Assembly: GCA_021295715.1 (NCBI GenBank)
Contig: JAGWBV010000013.1
Location: forward strand, 1-44,465
Direction: 5' to 3'
Length of the DNA stretch: 44,465 nt
From: Candidatus Poribacteria bacterium
GTDB lineage: Bacteria; Poribacteria; WGA-4E; WGA-3G
Below the pieces are notes generated by a model. The model had not been told where the DNA came from, did not search any database, and saw only the letters and a list, made by a program, of their open reading frames with translations. Below, in pieces: positions 25,509 to 32,681 of the stretch. The position numbers and the translations under genes were made by a program. Each line of letters opens with the position of its first letter. Positions within the stretch are counted from its first letter, which is position 1.

Positions 25509-26360
25509 ATGGAAACGAATCCTGAAAAATTTGCGGAACAGGGTTACCTTGTTGTTGAATCAGCACTACCTGAATCAGACCTTGCTCCGTTAATCACTGC
25601 TGTCTCTGAAGTCGTCAATACACGAGCCATCGAACTCTATAAAGAAGGGGTTATCTCGGATACTTATGAAGAGATGCCTTTTGAACGTCGTTGGCATGCT
25701 GTTCTAAAGGCGTGCGGCAGAGAAAATGAGGTATTTGGTTGGCATACACTCGTTTTTAGCGAAGCACTCTTCAATCTGATAACCCATCAGAAAGTACTGG
25801 ATGTCTTGGAATCGCTCATCGGAAGTGATATTCAGTTCAACGGCGATTTTTGGGTGCGTCCGAAACTCCCGAACGAAAAACTGACGACGCTCCCTTGGCA
25901 TCAGGACAGCGCGTATATGCCCGATACCGAAAACGACACACATTTGACTGTTTGGCTCCCGCTCGTGGATGTTAAATTGGAGAATGGTCCCCTACAATTC
26001 CTACCGGGAAGCCATAAGTCAGGCTTACAAACCTATCACAGGGTGCCGGGCGAGACATTTGCTGTCCCAGTCCTCTCTCCCACCTCATCTGATACCGACA
26101 TCGATACCTTAGAGATGCAGAGAGGTGATCTGCTCGTTTTTAACAATCTGGTCTTCCATCGGTCATTAGTCAATCATAGCGACAGCATCCGCTGGTCGAC
26201 AGATTTTCGGTTCAGCCGCACTGGTACTCCGCTAAACGGACTCTGGCACGAAGCGATAGCCTGTTCAGTTCGCGAGCGTGAAAGCAGACAGTGCCCTACG
26301 TCATGGCAGATGTGGCGCGCCCAATGGGTAGTCAGTCCCCACAAAGACAGATTCGTTTAA
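25509..26360 (+). CDS. Phytanoyl-CoA dioxygenase-family (PhyH) protein
   Basis: A 283-residue Fe(II)/2-oxoglutarate-dependent oxygenase. Iron ligands are visible: LPWHQDSAYMP gives His131-x-Asp133, and NLVFHRSL gives His217; Arg228 in SDSIRWSTDFRF is the candidate 2-oxoglutarate anchor. The double-stranded beta-helix spans about residues 105-245. PhyH enzymes hydroxylate lipids, amino acids or natural products; the substrate here is unknown. The start at 25509 lies five bases after the LamG stop, with no strong ribosome-binding site, so translation probably depends on the upstream gene. A frame start at 25476 (TTG) would lie inside the LamG gene. Confidence 0.88.
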   Translation: METNPEKFAEQGYLVVESALPESDLAPLITAVSEVVNTRAIELYKEGVISDTYEEMPFERRWHAVLKACGRENEVFGWHTLVFSEALFNLITHQKVLDVLESLIGSDIQFNGDFWVRPKLPNEKLTTLPWHQDSAYMPDTENDTHLTVWLPLVDVKLENGPLQFLPGSHKSGLQTYHRVPGETFAVPVLSPTSSDTDIDTLEMQRGDLLVFNNLVFHRSLVNHSDSIRWSTDFRFSRTGTPLNGLWHEAIACSVRERESRQCPTSWQMWRAQWVVSPHKDRFV

Positions 26361-26397
26361 TTCTCCGATCAAGATTTCCAGTCTTAAAAAAATGAGG

Positions 26398-26426
26398 TTG
26401 TTTCTCCAGATTTTTTATGCTATAAT
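26398..26426 (+). promoter_or_regulatory. Sigma-70-type promoter before the second LamG gene
   Basis: -35 TTGTTT (26398-26403), 17-base spacer, perfect -10 TATAAT (26421-26426) with an extended TG two bases upstream. Transcription would begin about 80 bases before the TTG start at 26516. Confidence 0.6.
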
Positions 26427-26515
26427 TTAAAGTATACACAGAGTAAGAAATGTCTTGGAAGAATCGGGAATACCTAAGGCTTATCGGTTCTTCTGGCAAC
26501 ACATAGGAGGTTGCT

Positions 26516-27274
26516 TTGTTCAATCCAAGAGTTATTACAGTTATCCTCAGTGCGCTGCTCATATTGGGTAGCAGCATGCTGAGTTACGCAGAAATCACCG
26601 AAGATATGATTGCGGCAGCATGGCTGTTTGAGGGCGATGCCGCAGATGTGTCTGGAAACGGGTTTGATGGTGAGGTAGAAGGTGGAAACTTTGTCGGCGG
26701 GAAATTCGGTGACGCAATCGAACTCGACGGCGCAGGCGACTGGGTCGAAATCCCGAAACGGATCGGTGAATTTGAAGAAATTACCTTCGCACATTGGGTC
26801 AAATCTACTGGACGTGAGGGAGCATGGCGTGTTTTCTTCAACGTCAACGGTTGGAAAGCCGGGGACATCCACTACCAGATGCACCCGAATAATAAAGTCG
26901 AGTTCTCGATTCACAGTAATCCGGGTGGGAACGATACCTTTGCAAACTATATGTTAGCAGGCGATGAGATGGACAAATGGGTCCATATCGCAACCGCCTA
27001 CAGTGCAAAGGAAAAGAAAATCCGCTTTTTCGTTAACGGCGAACTCGATATTGAAAACGATTGGGGTGGAAACCCGGGTGTACTCGATCCTGCCCGAATC
27101 GGCGACTGGAACCAATCCCGGCAATGGGAAGGGCTGCTCGACGAGTTCATCATCTTCAATACTTTCCTTGACGAAGATGACGTTCAAGCGGTCATGAATG
27201 ATGGATTTGAAACGACGCTCGCCGTAGATGCCAAACAGAAGTTGGCTATCACGTGGGGCAGTCTGAAAAAGTAG
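26516..27274 (+). CDS. Secreted LamG-domain protein with W-G C-terminal tag
   Basis: A 252-residue exported protein. It starts at TTG (26516) with AGGAGG a few bases upstream; no ATG gives an intact signal peptide. Residues 1-25 are the signal (ending LSYA). A LamG sandwich follows: DMIAAAWLFEGDAADVSGNGFDGEV, KFGDAIELDGAGDWVEIP, FAHWVKS, KWVHIATAYSAKEKKIRFFVNGELD and GLLDEFIIFNTFLDEDDV. The ending is LAVDAKQKLAITWGSLKK: the same C-terminal motif as its neighbours, preceded by the usual LAVD. It is a binding protein rather than an enzyme by appearance; no catalytic residues are seen. Confidence 0.87.
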   Translation: MFNPRVITVILSALLILGSSMLSYAEITEDMIAAAWLFEGDAADVSGNGFDGEVEGGNFVGGKFGDAIELDGAGDWVEIPKRIGEFEEITFAHWVKSTGREGAWRVFFNVNGWKAGDIHYQMHPNNKVEFSIHSNPGGNDTFANYMLAGDEMDKWVHIATAYSAKEKKIRFFVNGELDIENDWGGNPGVLDPARIGDWNQSRQWEGLLDEFIIFNTFLDEDDVQAVMNDGFETTLAVDAKQKLAITWGSLKK

Positions 27275-27318
27275 GGGAGAAGCGATCACTGAATCGCGCC
27301 TCCTAAAAGGAAATAAAT

Positions 27319-28161
27319 ATGTTTATGGCAAAACGGTATCTGAATTACACACTCACTGCAATTATTGCCATAACGCTCAGCTTCGCGATGACAACAGCAA
27401 GCTATGCGGCGTTTGATGAAGGCGATATTGCGGGGATGTGGACCTTTGAAGAAGGTAAAGGTAAAGAGGTAAAAGATCTTTCCGGTAACGACACCCACGG
27501 TGAATTTGTCGGCGATCTGAAATGGGTGGATGGCAAATTCGGCGGTGGATTGGAATTTGACGGGGCAGACACTTGGGTTAAACTCGGCACGAAGGGCGAA
27601 GATAAAACATTAGCCGCCTTGGATTTCAAAGACTCCGATGGGTTCTCAATCCATTCTTGGGTCTACGCAGCAGAGGACCCGACTGGCAAATGTGTGGTAT
27701 GGAAAGGGCTTGGTTGTTCAACCTGGTCGCAGTTTTTACTTGGAACAGGTGCCCATGAAAACGGTGAAAATAGCACGCAGGCAGCGTTCCACATCCGTGT
27801 TGCCAACGGTGGCGCGAAACTTGAAGTCCTCGGAGATAAACTTCAAGGTAGAGAGTGGATCCACCTTGTGGGTACATGGGACGGATCGCAACTGCATGTC
27901 TACGTCAACGGTAAACTACAGAACTCCGAAGATGCAAAAGGACCGCCGTGGGCATCTCCCGAAGAGGTCTACATCGGTGCGGACCCGGGCTGTGGCAAAC
28001 GCTGTCAGTGGAACGGTATCATTGACGAAGTTGTTATCTTCGACACGGTGCTCTCTGATGATGACGTGACAAAACTCGGTGAAGGCATTGAAGGTGCGTT
28101 AGCCGTTGATGCCGCTGGAAAAATAGCGACGACTTGGGGTTCACTCAAATCCTCCCAATAG
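27319..28161 (+). CDS. Secreted LamG-domain protein with W-G C-terminal tag
   Basis: A 280-residue exported protein starting 45 bases after the previous LamG gene, with AAAAGGAAAT before the ATG. Residues 1-30 are the signal peptide (ending ASYA). The LamG core is IAGMWTFEEGKGKEVKDLSGNDTHGEF, KFGGGLEFDGADTWVKLG, FSIHSWVYA, EWIHLVGTWDGSQLHVYVNGKL and GIIDEVVIFDTVLSDDDV. Four cysteines (in KCVVWKGLGCS and GCGKRC) could form disulfides after export. The ending is LAVDAAGKIATTWGSLKSSQ. It probably shares a transcript with the previous gene. Confidence 0.87.
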   Translation: MFMAKRYLNYTLTAIIAITLSFAMTTASYAAFDEGDIAGMWTFEEGKGKEVKDLSGNDTHGEFVGDLKWVDGKFGGGLEFDGADTWVKLGTKGEDKTLAALDFKDSDGFSIHSWVYAAEDPTGKCVVWKGLGCSTWSQFLLGTGAHENGENSTQAAFHIRVANGGAKLEVLGDKLQGREWIHLVGTWDGSQLHVYVNGKLQNSEDAKGPPWASPEEVYIGADPGCGKRCQWNGIIDEVVIFDTVLSDDDVTKLGEGIEGALAVDAAGKIATTWGSLKSSQ

Positions 28162-28202
28162 ATACGCCTCGAAAAGCGCACTATACACAGTAGATTGAAC
28201 AT

Positions 28203-28257
28203 GAGATGTCCACCAAGCTGAGGTGGGCATCTCCTCCTTCGTTATATCCCGAAGGAG
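28203..28257. repeat. Two consecutive hairpins inside a LamG gene remnant
   Basis: First hairpin: GAGATGTCCACC (28203-28214) pairs with GGTGGGCATCTC (28222-28233), seven-base loop and one G-U pair. Second: CTCCTTCG (28234-28241) pairs with CGAAGGAG (28250-28257), eight-base loop. Both precede the orphan W-G tag and could be a REP-type insertion or a double terminator for the LamG gene ending at 28161. Confidence 0.55.
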
Positions 28258-28376
28258 AATCTCAATCTGAAACCCTCATTGACGATGTGGAAGTCTTTGA
28301 TACAGGTGGTTCAAGTCTCGCCATCGAACCACGCGACAAGCTTACGATCACATGGGGAAGGTTGAAAGCACCATAG
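28206..28376 (+). pseudogene. Remnant of a W-G-tagged secreted protein
   Basis: A 56-codon frame whose second half reads LIDDVEVFDTGGSSLAIEPRDKLTITWGRLKAP and then stops. This matches the last LamG strand (IDEVxxFD) plus the shared C-terminal motif of the neighbouring genes. There is no signal peptide and no LamG body, so it is the tail of a gene lost by deletion or recombination. It was too short to be listed as an obvious frame. It shows that the tag region is conserved even in debris. Confidence 0.65.
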
Positions 28377-28430
28377 TAGTTTCCCATACCCCATTAAAAA
28401 ACCAGAGACAGCGTAAAGGACGCACGAAAC

Positions 28431-29219
28431 ATGGATTTAGGATTGCGTGGCAAACGTGCAATCGTTACCGGCGGTAGCCGAGGCATAGGTAGGCAGTGTG
28501 CCCTCGCACTCGCACGAGAAGGCGTTCACGTCTGCATTGCTGCCCGAACTCACGACGCACTCAATCAAACACTCTCGGCACTTGAGCAGGCTGGATCCGA
28601 GGGACATGCTGTCGCAGGCGATCTAAATATACCCGCGAATTGTGAGAAGGTGGTGCAGGAGACAGTGGATCGCTTTGGCGGTATTGACATCCTCGTCAAT
28701 AATGTCGGTGCCGCTCGGAATGCCGATATTTTGGAACTGACACCTAACCTGATTGATGAAGCTCTTTCACTGAAAACCTATAGTTACCTTCGAATGTCTC
28801 AATTGGTTATTCCTTACATGAAGGAAAACCGATGGGGACGCATCATCAATGTCGCAGGTTCAGCCGGTACAAGCCCGACTCGTGGCAACATACCGACTGG
28901 GGCTGCTAACATCACTATTCTTAACATTACACGTGCGCTCTCTGATGCTGTCGCAGGTGACGGCATTTTGGTAAATACCGTTTGTCCGGGATTGACGAAC
29001 ACCGGTCGAGCACGCACGCAGCAAGGTGTAAGAGCGGAGCGTGAGGGACGCGATGTTGAAGCGTTGTTGGCGGAACTCGGACAAGAACTCCCTGCGGGGC
29101 GGATTGCAGAACCCGAAGAGGTTGCAAATGTTGTAACCTTCTTAGCCTCTGACGCCTGCTCCTACATGTTTGGGAGCGCGCTTTATATGGATGGTGGTAA
29201 ACGCCGTTCAACACCATAA
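28431..29219 (+). CDS. Short-chain dehydrogenase/reductase without the canonical Tyr-x3-Lys
   Basis: A 262-residue Rossmann-fold protein of the SDR family. The nucleotide-binding motif TGGSRGIG (residues 14-21), the NNVG motif (DILVNNVGAA) and IINVAGSAG (Ser position) are present, as is the C-terminal PEEVANVVTFLASDACSYMFG. Where YxxxK is expected, before ITRALS, the sequence is NIPTGAANITILNITRALS: Thr and Asn stand in the Tyr and Lys positions. Some SDR subgroups have a GGAAN-type sequence there, so this is a divergent subgroup rather than plain damage. Activity as a standard oxidoreductase is doubtful. ATG at 28431 has AAGGA ten bases upstream. Confidence 0.85.
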   Translation: MDLGLRGKRAIVTGGSRGIGRQCALALAREGVHVCIAARTHDALNQTLSALEQAGSEGHAVAGDLNIPANCEKVVQETVDRFGGIDILVNNVGAARNADILELTPNLIDEALSLKTYSYLRMSQLVIPYMKENRWGRIINVAGSAGTSPTRGNIPTGAANITILNITRALSDAVAGDGILVNTVCPGLTNTGRARTQQGVRAEREGRDVEALLAELGQELPAGRIAEPEEVANVVTFLASDACSYMFGSALYMDGGKRRSTP

Positions 29220-29303
29220 GGGTATCAAAATCTGGACAGAGACGATTGCTTTCCCGACATCAGGTCAAACAAAAAAAGAATTACTGTGAAGGAGGTTGTT
29301 GAA

Positions 29304-30077
29304 ATGAAAACTGTTAAGAGTTTATCAACCCACAAATCTCTCCTCTCCATACTGGTGTGTGTTGCTATTTTCGCATGGACTTCCACCAGTTTTGGCGAAG
29401 TTTTATACCTCGACGATTTTGAAGACGGGAAAATTGACGGAAAATATGAATTTAAAAACCATGACGGCGATTGGGTAGAAAAAGGGGGCGTTATCAGTCA
29501 AACGCATGAAGCACCTGGAGATCACACTTATCTCGTTCTTGATGGTGGTTTTCCAGAACCACATACCGGTTTAGTGATGATTCGCGTTGATGATTGGGGA
29601 GACGGCGACCTTGCCCGGTGTGGACTCGGATTCCGTCTTGATCCAGGAGATGCCTCCGGTTACGCCTTCCTGATCCATCATTTTCTCAACAACATGGAGT
29701 TCCTCAATGACCATCTCGCCTGGAAACAGAATGACACCGAACCGCCTTTCGGAGAAATAGAACTCGGTACATGGTACTGGATGAAGGCTGAGATATCCGA
29801 TAAAGGGTTTACCGGTAAAATCTGGGAAGAAGGCAAAGATGAACCCAAAGACTGGCTTCTTGAAAGTAAACTTGACTTTGGAAACGTCAGACCTGAGAGC
29901 GGGCAAGTTGGGCTCAACGGTGGTTCAAGCAGAGGCGCGCCTGCGCTGACCATTGTCTCATTTGACAATTGGGCTATCTGCGAGACTGCTGACGAGTGTA
30001 CACCGGACGAAATCCTCGCTGTTCAAGCCACTGGCAAACTTCCAACCGTTTGGGGCGCGCTCAAAGCACGCTACTAA
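29304..30077 (+). CDS. Secreted 3-keto-disaccharide-hydrolase-like protein with W-G C-terminal tag
   Basis: A 257-residue exported protein. The start is ATG at 29304, eight bases after AGGAGG, rather than GTG at 29286. Residues 1-31 are the signal peptide. The mature part begins EVLYLDDFEDGKIDGKYEF and continues with WVEKGGVISQTHEAPGDHTYLVLDGGF and LGTWYWMKAEISDKGFTGKIWEEGKDEPKDW, the pattern of the concanavalin-like DUF1080/3-keto-disaccharide hydrolase superfamily. It is not the LamG pattern of its neighbours. The ending is LAVQATGKLPTVWGALKARY, again the shared tag. That a different fold carries the same tail is the best evidence that the tail is a separate signal. The role is probably binding or modifying an extracellular glycan. 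Confidence 0.82.
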   Translation: MKTVKSLSTHKSLLSILVCVAIFAWTSTSFGEVLYLDDFEDGKIDGKYEFKNHDGDWVEKGGVISQTHEAPGDHTYLVLDGGFPEPHTGLVMIRVDDWGDGDLARCGLGFRLDPGDASGYAFLIHHFLNNMEFLNDHLAWKQNDTEPPFGEIELGTWYWMKAEISDKGFTGKIWEEGKDEPKDWLLESKLDFGNVRPESGQVGLNGGSSRGAPALTIVSFDNWAICETADECTPDEILAVQATGKLPTVWGALKARY

Positions 30078-30101
30078 TATAATTTACTGGTTATCGGTAA
30101 C

Positions 30102-30130
30102 AAGAGGGTTCTGTTAACCAGAGTCCTCTT
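30102..30130. terminator. Possible stem-loop after the DUF1080-like gene
   Basis: AAGAGG (30102-30107) pairs with CCTCTT (30125-30130), with an inner TCTG/CAGA pairing across a two-base mismatch. Only a short T-run follows, so termination is likely but weak. Confidence 0.35.
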
Positions 30131-30211
30131 TAACTGATAACTGACAACCGAAGACAATTAACGCTGGCAACTACTTATAACGTGGATTCATATCCACATA
30201 CACACTAATGT

Positions 30212-30379
30212 ATGGGAACAATTTTACTTGTCATTTTCGGGATCGTCATCTTTGTTGCATGTATCCTGATTTTCTTCCAAATTTTGCAAGCAATTTTCGT
30301 CTTCCTATTTTCCGTCGCCTTGTTCATCATTGTTGTTGGCGGCGCGTTTCTGATTCTCAGGAAAATCTACAGAGGATAG
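30212..30379 (+). CDS. Small two-helix membrane protein
   Basis: A 55-residue frame (start ATG 30212, stop TAG 30377-30379). It is almost wholly hydrophobic from residue 4 to 49 (ILLVIFGIVIFVACILIFF, then FVFLFSVALFIIVVGGAFL), with a positive end RKIYRG. That fits two transmembrane helices, or one long hairpin, with a cytoplasmic C-terminus. No ribosome-binding site is obvious; a short inverted repeat GTGGAT/ATCCAC lies upstream at 30182-30197. An overlapping 62-residue frame in another register is cysteine- and arginine-rich and not credible. The function is unknown, and a chance frame in T-rich DNA cannot be fully excluded. Confidence 0.45.
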   Translation: MGTILLVIFGIVIFVACILIFFQILQAIFVFLFSVALFIIVVGGAFLILRKIYRG

Positions 30380-30450
30380 AAGATACTCCCACGTAAGGAG
30401 ACCTCGCTTGCACGTTTCCCACACATAAAAGTATCAAAGGAGATTCACTA

Positions 30451-31245
30451 ATGCTGAAAAAGGTTCTTCTTTTTTCACTAATTCTGACTATCAGTTTTAT
30501 CGGAACTCACCTCTCCGCTCAAATCGTCGAAGATGGACTGGTCAGTTATTGGAGTTTCGATGCCAACAATGTTGACGGAAAAACCGTTAAGGACGGAACC
30601 GGCAATTATAACGGCTCTATCAAGGGAAATGTGAAAAAAGTCGCTGGTAAAATCGGCGATGCATTGGAGTTCGACGGAAACGAGACAAATTTTGTCGAAA
30701 TCGACAGTCCAGAAGCGTTTGATTTCAACGCCGATTTCACTTGGTCGGCATGGGTAAAAACCGATAATTCTGGTCCCGGCGTCATCTTCGCCAAAACAGG
30801 CGGTCCCGGTACTGATGATAAGGGTCCCAAAACCTTATGGCTTCGCAATAGCGTCCTTAACCTCGACACCGGCTGGGTCGGCAACGTCGAAGACTTAGGA
30901 AATACCATCGACGATAACAAATGGCATCACATCGCTGTCGCAGGGACACCCGAAGATAGTAAGGTTCAATTTTTCGTTGATGGCGAAGCAACGACCGAGG
31001 GCGTGCTTAACCTCGCCCAATTCCCAGAAGATGAATGGGCAAGTATTCACATGTTTATCGGTTTAGATGGGAGAGCCGACGGTGAATTCGGTGTTTTCAC
31101 CGGTATCATAGACGAATTCAGCATCTATGATCGAGTCCTTGACGAAGCCGAAGTCGATCAGAATTTTAAATCTGATACGGGACTTGCAGTTGAACCCAAC
31201 GACAAACTTGCTGTGACATGGGGGACTCTCAAAGCACACCGATAA
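30451..31245 (+). CDS. Secreted LamG-domain protein with W-G C-terminal tag
   Basis: A 264-residue exported protein; AAAGGAG precedes ATG at 30451. Residues 1-23 are the signal (ending LSA). The LamG body reads DGLVSYWSFDANNVDGKTVKDGTGNYNGSI, KIGDALEFDGNETNFVEID, FTWSAWVKTDNSGPGVIF, NKWHHIAVAGTPEDSKVQFFVDGE and GIIDEFSIYDRVLDEAEVDQ. The ending is LAVEPNDKLAVTWGTLKAHR, close to the consensus of the set. A perfect 26-base palindrome lies 15 bases after its stop. Confidence 0.87.
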   Translation: MLKKVLLFSLILTISFIGTHLSAQIVEDGLVSYWSFDANNVDGKTVKDGTGNYNGSIKGNVKKVAGKIGDALEFDGNETNFVEIDSPEAFDFNADFTWSAWVKTDNSGPGVIFAKTGGPGTDDKGPKTLWLRNSVLNLDTGWVGNVEDLGNTIDDNKWHHIAVAGTPEDSKVQFFVDGEATTEGVLNLAQFPEDEWASIHMFIGLDGRADGEFGVFTGIIDEFSIYDRVLDEAEVDQNFKSDTGLAVEPNDKLAVTWGTLKAHR

Positions 31246-31260
31246 GACACTATACACTTC

Positions 31261-31286
31261 GTAGGCACGTCTCCAGACGTGCCTAC
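31261..31286. repeat. Perfect 26-base palindromic hairpin
   Basis: GTAGGCACGTCT (31261-31272), a two-base CC centre, then AGACGTGCCTAC (31275-31286). TTTTTT follows six bases later (31292-31297), so it may end transcription of the LamG gene. It may equally be a dispersed repeat: the short GGCAC/GTGCC hairpins at 10735-10794 share its core. Confidence 0.65.
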
Positions 31287-31311
31287 CCGACTTTTTTATA
31301 CAGGCAGCAAA

Positions 31312-32646
31312 ATGAATGTCGAGAACCGAACCATCTTTGAAGGTGACAATTTGCATGTGCTTCGCGGTCTTGACGCTGATACGATTGATCTGATTTATCT
31401 CGACCCACCTTTCAACTCCAACCGAACTTTTGAAGCACCGACAGAGAGCGAAGCAGCAGGCGCAGCATTCAAAGACTCCTGGACGCAAAATGATTTAGAT
31501 AGCGCGTGGCACGGTGAACTGGCAGAGAAAGCACCCGATCTTTACCACGCCATCAGTACCACTGAATTCACTCACGGAAAGTCCATGAAAGCCTATCTGA
31601 TTATGATGGGTATCCGGATGCTGGAGATGTATCGAATCCTGAAACCGACAGGAACCCTCTATCTCCATTGCGATGACAACGCCAGTCACTACCTGAAAAT
31701 GATGATGGATGGCATTTTCGGGAGAGACAATTTTAGGAACGAGATCGTTTGGCAAAGGGCTGTAACCAGCAAAGGGAATCTCAAAAAAGGATTGGCGCGA
31801 GACTCCGATCTTATTCTCCGGTATTCAAAAAGCAACGATTTCGTGTGGAATCCTGATGCTGTCACGATCCCCTACGATATGCGGGACCTCGACGAAAAAA
31901 CCAAACGTCAATATTATTACGTTGAACCCGGCACCGGACGCCTTGTATCGCATACTTCTATCACCGCTCAGACGCAGGACCCCGATTCTCATCTCACCTA
32001 TGAGGTGATGGGCATCACCCGAACATGGCGGTGGGCAGAACCGCGGATGCGAAAGGAGATCGAAGCCGGACGCGTCGTGCAAACACGCCCCGGAAACGTT
32101 CCCCGATACAAACGGTATCTTGATGAACAGAAAGGTAAAACGCTGAATAATATCTGGGTAGATATTCCTAACTTAACGGCACGAAATAAAGAACGAATCG
32201 GGTATCCCACACAGAAACCTATCGCTTTGTTGGAGCGAATTATTCGTGCCAGCAGTAATCCGGGGGACATGGTGCTCGATCCTTTCTGCGGATGTGCTAC
32301 CACATGTATTGCCGCAGAACGACTACAACGCCACTGGGTCGGTATCGATTTAAGCCCTAAATCTTTCAAACTGGCGAAAACTCGTCTTGAACAGCACGGT
32401 ATTATCAAGGAGATCATCCACCAAAAGGGTGCTCCTAAACTTTACCAGCAGGATCGAACCTGTAAACACAGGCTGTTTGGACTTCAGGAAGGCAAATGCA
32501 ACACCTGTCAAACATTATCCCCTTTTCGCAATATGACAATCGACGCTATTGTAGCGCAATCCAAAGGAGACACTGATACTCCTGATAACCTTCAGTTGTT
32601 GTGCAGCGCGTGCAAATGGATGAAGAGGCGCGGCACACAGGATTAA
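31312..32646 (+). CDS. Site-specific DNA methyltransferase fused to an HNH-like domain
   Basis: A 444-residue protein. Residues 1 to about 365 are an amino-methyltransferase of the beta type: catalytic DPPF (31-34, in IYLDPPFNSNRTF) comes before the AdoMet-binding region DPFCGCATT (323-331) followed by WVGIDLSP. TQKP (300-303) is the usual lead-in. It probably makes N6-methyladenine or N4-methylcytosine. Residues about 395-440 look like an HNH nuclease: CNTC (396-399), MTIDAIVAQSKGDTDTPDNLQLL (long-form motif, residues 408-430) and CSAC (431-434). The expected first histidine (D-H-I-V) is replaced by alanine (D-A-I-V), so cleavage may be lost. The start ATG at 31312 is chosen; GTG at 31279 would begin inside the palindrome. 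No separate restriction gene is adjacent. Confidence 0.85.
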   Translation: MNVENRTIFEGDNLHVLRGLDADTIDLIYLDPPFNSNRTFEAPTESEAAGAAFKDSWTQNDLDSAWHGELAEKAPDLYHAISTTEFTHGKSMKAYLIMMGIRMLEMYRILKPTGTLYLHCDDNASHYLKMMMDGIFGRDNFRNEIVWQRAVTSKGNLKKGLARDSDLILRYSKSNDFVWNPDAVTIPYDMRDLDEKTKRQYYYVEPGTGRLVSHTSITAQTQDPDSHLTYEVMGITRTWRWAEPRMRKEIEAGRVVQTRPGNVPRYKRYLDEQKGKTLNNIWVDIPNLTARNKERIGYPTQKPIALLERIIRASSNPGDMVLDPFCGCATTCIAAERLQRHWVGIDLSPKSFKLAKTRLEQHGIIKEIIHQKGAPKLYQQDRTCKHRLFGLQEGKCNTCQTLSPFRNMTIDAIVAQSKGDTDTPDNLQLLCSACKWMKRRGTQD

Positions 32647-32681
32647 CTGGTTCAGACATTGAAAAACGAAGGAATGTTACC

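Noticed and set aside
26220-26360. Frameshift at the end of the PhyH gene
   Set aside because: The last 40 residues looked unusual at first, but the pattern SWQMWRAQW fits the usual end of such proteins, so the frame is taken as intact.
30208-30396. 62-residue frame overlapping the small membrane protein
   Set aside because: Its Cys/Arg/His-rich sequence looks random, while the frame four bases later gives a clean hydrophobic protein.
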